A stretch of 7,487 nucleotides of DNA, from contig JAEYZK010000170.1 in assembly GCA_023428085.1 (NCBI GenBank), positions 1 through 7,487 of the forward strand, in the 5' to 3' direction. The DNA is from Pseudomonadota bacterium. Lineage in GTDB: Bacteria > Myxococcota > Myxococcia > Myxococcales > Anaeromyxobacteraceae. Shown piece after piece: positions 4,856 to 7,487 of the stretch. The position numbers and the translations under genes were made by a program. The notes beneath the pieces are model-generated. The model made no database searches. It worked only from the letters and a program-made list of their open reading frames with translations, and had not been told where the DNA came from. Position 1 is the stretch's first letter; the number at the start of each line of letters is the position of its first letter.

Positions 4856-5515
4856 ATGTCCTCCTGGCTGCTCCACCAGCTCGCCGACTCCGCCCTCCCC
4901 ACCGGCGGCTTCGCCCACTCCGGCGGGCTCGAGGCCGCCGTGCAGCTCGGCCGCGCGGCCGATCCGGACGCGCTCGCCGACGTCCTCGAGGAGGCGGCCT
5001 GGTCCCTCGCCACCTCCGCGCTCCCGTTCGTGAGCGCCGCGTTCCGCGACCCCGCCTCGCTGGCCGCGCTCGACCTCCACTGCGACGCGAGCCTGCCCGG
5101 CCACGTGGCGAACCGCGCGAGCCGCGCCCAGGGCCAGGCCTACCTCCGCGCCGCGGGCGCCGCGTTCGGCGCGCCGATCGAGGCCCTCGCCGACGAGGTC
5201 CGCGCCCGGCGCCTCCCCGGCCACCTCGCGCCCGCGTTCGGCGCGGTGCTCCGCGCGCTGGGCGCCGCCGAGGAGGACGCGCGGCGGCTGTTCCTCTTCC
5301 AGGGTGCGCGCGCGCTCGTCTCCGCCGCCGTCCGGCTCGGCGTCGTGGGGCCGCTCGAGGCGCAGGCCCTGCTCGCGCGCGCCGGGGAGGCGGCGGAGCG
5401 CGCCCTCGCGGCCACCGCCGACCTCCCTCCCGAGGAGGCCGCCTCGTCGGCGCCGCTGCTCGACCTCCTGCAGGGCCACCAGGATCGCCTCTACTCGAGG
5501 CTGTTCCAGAGCTGA
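4856..5515 (+). CDS. ureF: Urease accessory protein UreF
   Basis: UreF (219 residues) is an all-helical maturation factor. With UreD and UreG it binds apo-urease, regulates the UreG GTPase and helps place nickel. The diagnostic N-terminal motif is present (LLHQLADSALPTGGFAHSGG, residues 5-24), followed by LEAAVQLGR; the middle has SRAQGQAYLRA and the C-terminus LLDLLQGHQDRLYSRLFQS. The length is normal. The ATG at 4856 is the only sensible start, since the frame upstream is heptamer repeat with a TGA at 4817-4819, yet there is no Shine-Dalgarno: the ATG is preceded by CAACTGAA repeat sequence. Translation may therefore be weak or depend on an unusual initiation mode (inference). Its TGA overlaps the ureG Shine-Dalgarno. 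Confidence 0.95.
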   Translation: MSSWLLHQLADSALPTGGFAHSGGLEAAVQLGRAADPDALADVLEEAAWSLATSALPFVSAAFRDPASLAALDLHCDASLPGHVANRASRAQGQAYLRAAGAAFGAPIEALADEVRARRLPGHLAPAFGAVLRALGAAEEDARRLFLFQGARALVSAAVRLGVVGPLEAQALLARAGEAAERALAATADLPPEEAASSAPLLDLLQGHQDRLYSRLFQS

Positions 5516-5520
5516 AGGAG
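5515..5520 (+). promoter_or_regulatory. Shine-Dalgarno of ureG
   Basis: AAGGAG, 5 nt before ATG 5526 and beginning on the last base of the ureF stop. It matters because it shows that UreG starts upstream of the palindrome, which is therefore translated. Confidence 0.85.
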
Positions 5521-5525
5521 CCGAC

Positions 5526-6320
5526 ATGGAATCCACGTTCGACCTCGCCGCCTGCTCGCGCACCCGTGAACGAGCCCGCGCCCGAGCCCGAGGAGCCCTC
5601 GGGCTCGAGAGCGTTCACGGCCTCCTCCTCCACGCCGGCCACGACCCCGCGGAGGGCCCCGGCACCTTCGCCGCCCGCGACCGCCCAAGGCGCCGCGACC
5701 TCGCCCGGCGCGCCTTCACCGTCGGCGTCGGCGGCCCGGTCGGCAGCGGCAAGACCGCGCTCGTCCTCGCGCTCTGCCGCATGCTCCGCGACACGCTCTC
5801 GCTCGCCGTCGTGACCAACGACATCTTCACGAAGGAGGACGCCGAGTTCCTCACGCGGAACGAGGCCCTCCCACCCGACCGGATCCGCGCCGTCGAGACC
5901 GGCGGCTGCCCGCACGCCGCCATCCGCGAGGACGTGACCGCGAACCTCCTCGCCCTCGAGGCCCTCACCGAGCTCCACCGGCCCGAGCTCCTCTTCTGCG
6001 AGTCCGGCGGCGACAACCTCGCGGCCCACTTCAGCCGGGAGCTGGCCGACTTCACGATCTACGTCATCGACGTCGCCGGCGGCGACAAGGTCCCGCGCAA
6101 GGGCGGCCCCGGCATCACGCAGTCGGATCTCCTGGTTGTGAACAAGACCGACCTCGCGCCCGCGGTCGGCGCCGACCTCGGCGTCATGGCGCGCGACGCC
6201 GCGAAGATGCGCGGCGCCGGGCCCGTCGTGTTCGCGCAGGTCACCCGCGGGGTGGCCGTGGACGAGATCGCCGCGCACGTCGTCCACGCCCTGCAGCACG
6301 CGACGGGGCGTCCGCACTGA
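5526..6320 (+). CDS. ureG: Urease accessory GTPase UreG with long N-terminal extension carrying a palindromic insert
   Basis: UreG is the SIMIBI-class GTPase that carries nickel to the UreD-UreF-apourease complex. Of 264 residues, about 64-264 are the standard domain: P-loop GGPVGSGKT (69-77), VVTNDIFTKEDAEFL (95-109), the nickel-binding Cys-Pro-His at 128-130 (ETGGCPHAAIRED), ESGGDNLAAHFS (159-170), IDVAGGDKVPRKGGPGITQS (181-200) and the guanine-specificity motif NKTD (206-209). Typical UreG is about 200-210 residues. The extra N-terminus includes HGLLLHAGHDPAEGPGTF (31-48), which resembles His-containing extensions in other UreG proteins and may bind metal. Residues 13-32 (TRERARARARGALGLESVHG) are encoded by a 57-bp palindrome, exactly 19 codons, probably a repeat inserted in frame. 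A start after the insert is unlikely given the Shine-Dalgarno at 5515-5520. Confidence 0.95.
   Translation: MESTFDLAACSRTRERARARARGALGLESVHGLLLHAGHDPAEGPGTFAARDRPRRRDLARRAFTVGVGGPVGSGKTALVLALCRMLRDTLSLAVVTNDIFTKEDAEFLTRNEALPPDRIRAVETGGCPHAAIREDVTANLLALEALTELHRPELLFCESGGDNLAAHFSRELADFTIYVIDVAGGDKVPRKGGPGITQSDLLVVNKTDLAPAVGADLGVMARDAAKMRGAGPVVFAQVTRGVAVDEIAAHVVHALQHATGRPH
5564..5620. repeat. 57-bp palindromic element inside the ureG coding sequence (dispersed repeat, copy 2)
   Basis: The outer arms are CCGTGAACG (5564-5572) and CGTTCACGG (5612-5620), a perfect 9-bp inverted repeat. The inner stem is CGAGCCCGAGG (5583-5593), loop AGC, CCTCGGGCTCG (5597-5607), a perfect 11-bp repeat. Between them is an asymmetric bulge of 10 and 4 bases. 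The left arm (5563-5590) is identical to 1994-2021. The length is a multiple of three, so the ureG frame stays open. No obvious target-site duplication flanks it. Confidence 0.88.
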
Positions 6321-6346
6321 CCTGCGCCCCGCCGGAAGCCCCCAAC

Positions 6347-6375
6347 TTGTCCTCCCCCCGCCCGCGGGCTAGCAT
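6347..6375 (+). promoter_or_regulatory. Candidate promoter of the gamma carbonic anhydrase gene
   Basis: TTGTCC (6347-6352) and TAGCAT (6370-6375), each matching 4 of 6 consensus bases, are separated by exactly 17 nt. Transcription would start only a few bases before ATG 6385, so the mRNA would be almost leaderless. This fits the lack of a good Shine-Dalgarno there. It suggests the gene is transcribed separately from the urease operon, which ends 64 bases earlier without a visible terminator. Confidence 0.5.
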
Positions 6376-6384
6376 CGGCGCGGG

Positions 6385-6915
6385 ATGCCTGCCGTCGGGC
6401 CGTACAAGGGGACCGCCCCGCGCCTCCACCCGTCCGTCCTCGTGATGGACGGGGCGACCGTGATCGGCGACGTCGAGATCGGCGAGGGCTCGTCCGTCTG
6501 GCCGGGCGTGGTCGTCCGCGGCGACGTCTGGCACGTCCGGATCGGCGCCCGCACGAACCTCCAGGACGGGACCGTGGTGCACGTCACCACCGGCACGCAC
6601 CCGACGATCGTCGGGGACGACGTGACCGTCGGGCACAGGGCCGTGCTGCACGGGTGCACGATCCGCGATCGCTGCCTCGTCGGGATCGGGGCGATCGTGC
6701 TCGACGGCGCGGTGGTCGGGCCGGACGCCTTCGTCGGCGCGGGCGCGCTGGTCACGCCCGGCACCGTCGTCCCGCCCGGCACGATGTTCCTCGGCGCGCC
6801 CGGGCGCGTGAAGCGCGCGCTGACGCCGGAGGAGCTGGCAGGACTGCGCGCGTCGGCGGCGCACTACGTCGAGCTGGCGGCGCAGTACCGCGCGGAAGGC
6901 TGGGGGGAGCGGTGA
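6385..6915 (+). CDS. Gamma-class carbonic anhydrase-like hexapeptide-repeat protein
   Basis: A 176-residue left-handed beta-helix protein of the gamma carbonic anhydrase (YrdA/CaiE/CamH-like) family, which forms trimers and, where active, interconverts CO2 and bicarbonate. Hexapeptide repeats run from about residue 18 to 130. The three zinc ligands of the Methanosarcina enzyme Cam are conserved as His66 (DGTVVHV), His84 and His89 (VGHRAVLHGC, with the correct 5-residue spacing), and the structural Arg45, Asp47, Gln60 and Asp61 are present. The two glutamates Cam uses as proton shuttles (Glu62 and Glu84) have no equivalent; Val48 occupies the former position. That matches the shorter CamH-type members, whose activity is variable, so carbonic anhydrase activity is likely but not certain. 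The start at ATG 6385 is supported by the promoter spacing. Its TGA overlaps the next gene's GTG. Confidence 0.9.
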   Translation: MPAVGPYKGTAPRLHPSVLVMDGATVIGDVEIGEGSSVWPGVVVRGDVWHVRIGARTNLQDGTVVHVTTGTHPTIVGDDVTVGHRAVLHGCTIRDRCLVGIGAIVLDGAVVGPDAFVGAGALVTPGTVVPPGTMFLGAPGRVKRALTPEELAGLRASAAHYVELAAQYRAEGWGER

Positions 6916-7358
6916 CGACGCAGGAGCTGCTCGAGCGCAACGCGCTCTTCAAGGGCTTCACCGAGATCGGGCTCCGCCTGTTCGCCGGCATCGCCGAGGC
7001 GAAGGCGTTCCCGGCCGGCGCGCCCCTGTTCGTCGAGGCCATGGTCGGCGAGTCGCTCTTCATCGTGAAGTCGGGCGCGGTCCGGATCAGCCAGCGCGTC
7101 GACGGCGTCGAGAAGGAGCTCGGGATCGTGGGGCCGGGCGAGCACCTGGGCGCCCTCGCGCTCCTCGCGAAGACCGTCCGCCTCGTCTCGGCGGTGGCGG
7201 CCGCGCCGACCGAGGTGGTCGAGCTCTCGCACCGCGAGTTCGTGAAGCTCCAGCCCGAGAAGCCGCAGGCGTGCCTGAAGCTCGCGCTCGCGATCGCCGC
7301 CGACGTCGCCGCGCGCATGGCCGAGAACCGCGACGCGCTCCAGCGGCTGGCCCGCTGA
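6912..7358 (+). CDS. Single-domain cyclic-nucleotide-binding-fold protein (CAP/PKA type), without HTH
   Basis: The GTG at 6912-6914 overlaps the preceding TGA (GTGA), with a G-rich GGGGAG very close upstream, so translation is probably coupled to the carbonic anhydrase gene. The 148-residue product is one CAP/PKA regulatory-type beta-barrel: LLERNALFKGFTEIGLRLFA (helical lead, 6-25), AFPAGAPLFVEAMVGESLFI (32-51), VKSGAVRIS, a phosphate-binding-cassette-like segment GEHLGALALLAKTVR (76-90), then AVAAAPTEVVELSHREFVKL and a C-terminal helix (about 118-147). There is no DNA-binding domain. In the cassette the usual F-G-E-x-A-L-L is L-G-A-L-A-L-L, so the glutamate that binds the ribose 2'-OH is Ala81, while the phosphate-binding arginine is kept (Arg90). 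It may not bind cAMP conventionally. Myxobacteria encode many such single-domain proteins; the partner is unknown. Confidence 0.85.
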   Translation: MTTQELLERNALFKGFTEIGLRLFAGIAEAKAFPAGAPLFVEAMVGESLFIVKSGAVRISQRVDGVEKELGIVGPGEHLGALALLAKTVRLVSAVAAAPTEVVELSHREFVKLQPEKPQACLKLALAIAADVAARMAENRDALQRLAR

Positions 7359-7421
7359 GAGAGTGTGAAGGAATCGGCCTCCTGGTTCCCTGAGGCGAGG
7401 TGGAGCGCATCTCGAGCAGCC

Positions 7422-7450
7422 GCTCATCCTGAGCTTGTCGAAGGACGAGC
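7422..7450. repeat. Short dispersed palindrome (REP-like)
   Basis: GCTCATCCT (7422-7430), an 11-base loop, then AGGACGAGC (7442-7450), pairing at 8 of 9 positions. From memory the core CCTGAGCTTGTCGAAGGA recurs in intergenic regions of many proteobacterial genomes. It lies 63 bases after the last gene and could stabilise or end that transcript. Apart from it, 7359-7487 shows no gene or other clear signal. Confidence 0.65.
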
Positions 7451-7487
7451 GGGCGCGGATCCGAGCGTGGGCCGTACGCCGCCTCCG

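Overview
The window is very GC-rich, gene-dense DNA in which most codons end in G or C. Together with an AglZ/FrzS-like coiled-coil C-terminus at the left edge, this suggests a myxobacterium, most likely Anaeromyxobacter or a close relative. That assignment is inference from sequence character and remembered family features, not a database match.

Layout. (1) 1-723, plus strand: the 3' end of a coiled-coil protein gene that enters from outside the window. (2) 755-1060, minus strand: a stand-alone STAS-domain protein, convergent with gene 1. (3) 1267-1617 and 1656-1889, minus strand: a two-gene unit of small membrane proteins, the first-transcribed being a DUF883/ElaB-type protein with a C-terminal glycine-rich anchor. 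(4) 1890-2255: a 366-base divergent intergenic region with no gene but many inverted repeats, several with GNA triloops, plus one copy of a 28-bp dispersed repeat. (5) 2256-6320, plus strand: a urease locus, ureAB (fused gamma and beta subunits), ureC, ureF and ureG. (6) 6385-7358, plus strand: a gamma-class carbonic anhydrase-like protein and, overlapping its stop codon, a single-domain cyclic-nucleotide-binding-fold protein. (7) 7359-7487: no gene, but one short palindrome of a widely dispersed type.

How the genes work together. UreAB and UreC form the nickel enzyme that hydrolyses urea to ammonia and carbamate/CO2; all metal-binding and catalytic residues of UreC are present. UreF and UreG are maturation factors that deliver nickel. 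UreD and UreE genes, expected in most urease operons, are not in the window. The neighbouring gamma carbonic anhydrase homologue could interconvert the CO2 released with bicarbonate, but it has its own candidate promoter and may be independent.

The most unusual feature is repeat DNA invading the urease operon. A 57-bp palindrome lies in frame inside the ureG coding sequence and is translated as 19 extra codons. Its left arm is identical over 28 bp to a copy in the ureAB leader. Two abutting heptanucleotide arrays fill the ureC-ureF gap right up to the ureF start codon, leaving ureF without a recognisable Shine-Dalgarno sequence. One array and the palindrome ends share the word GTTCACGG.
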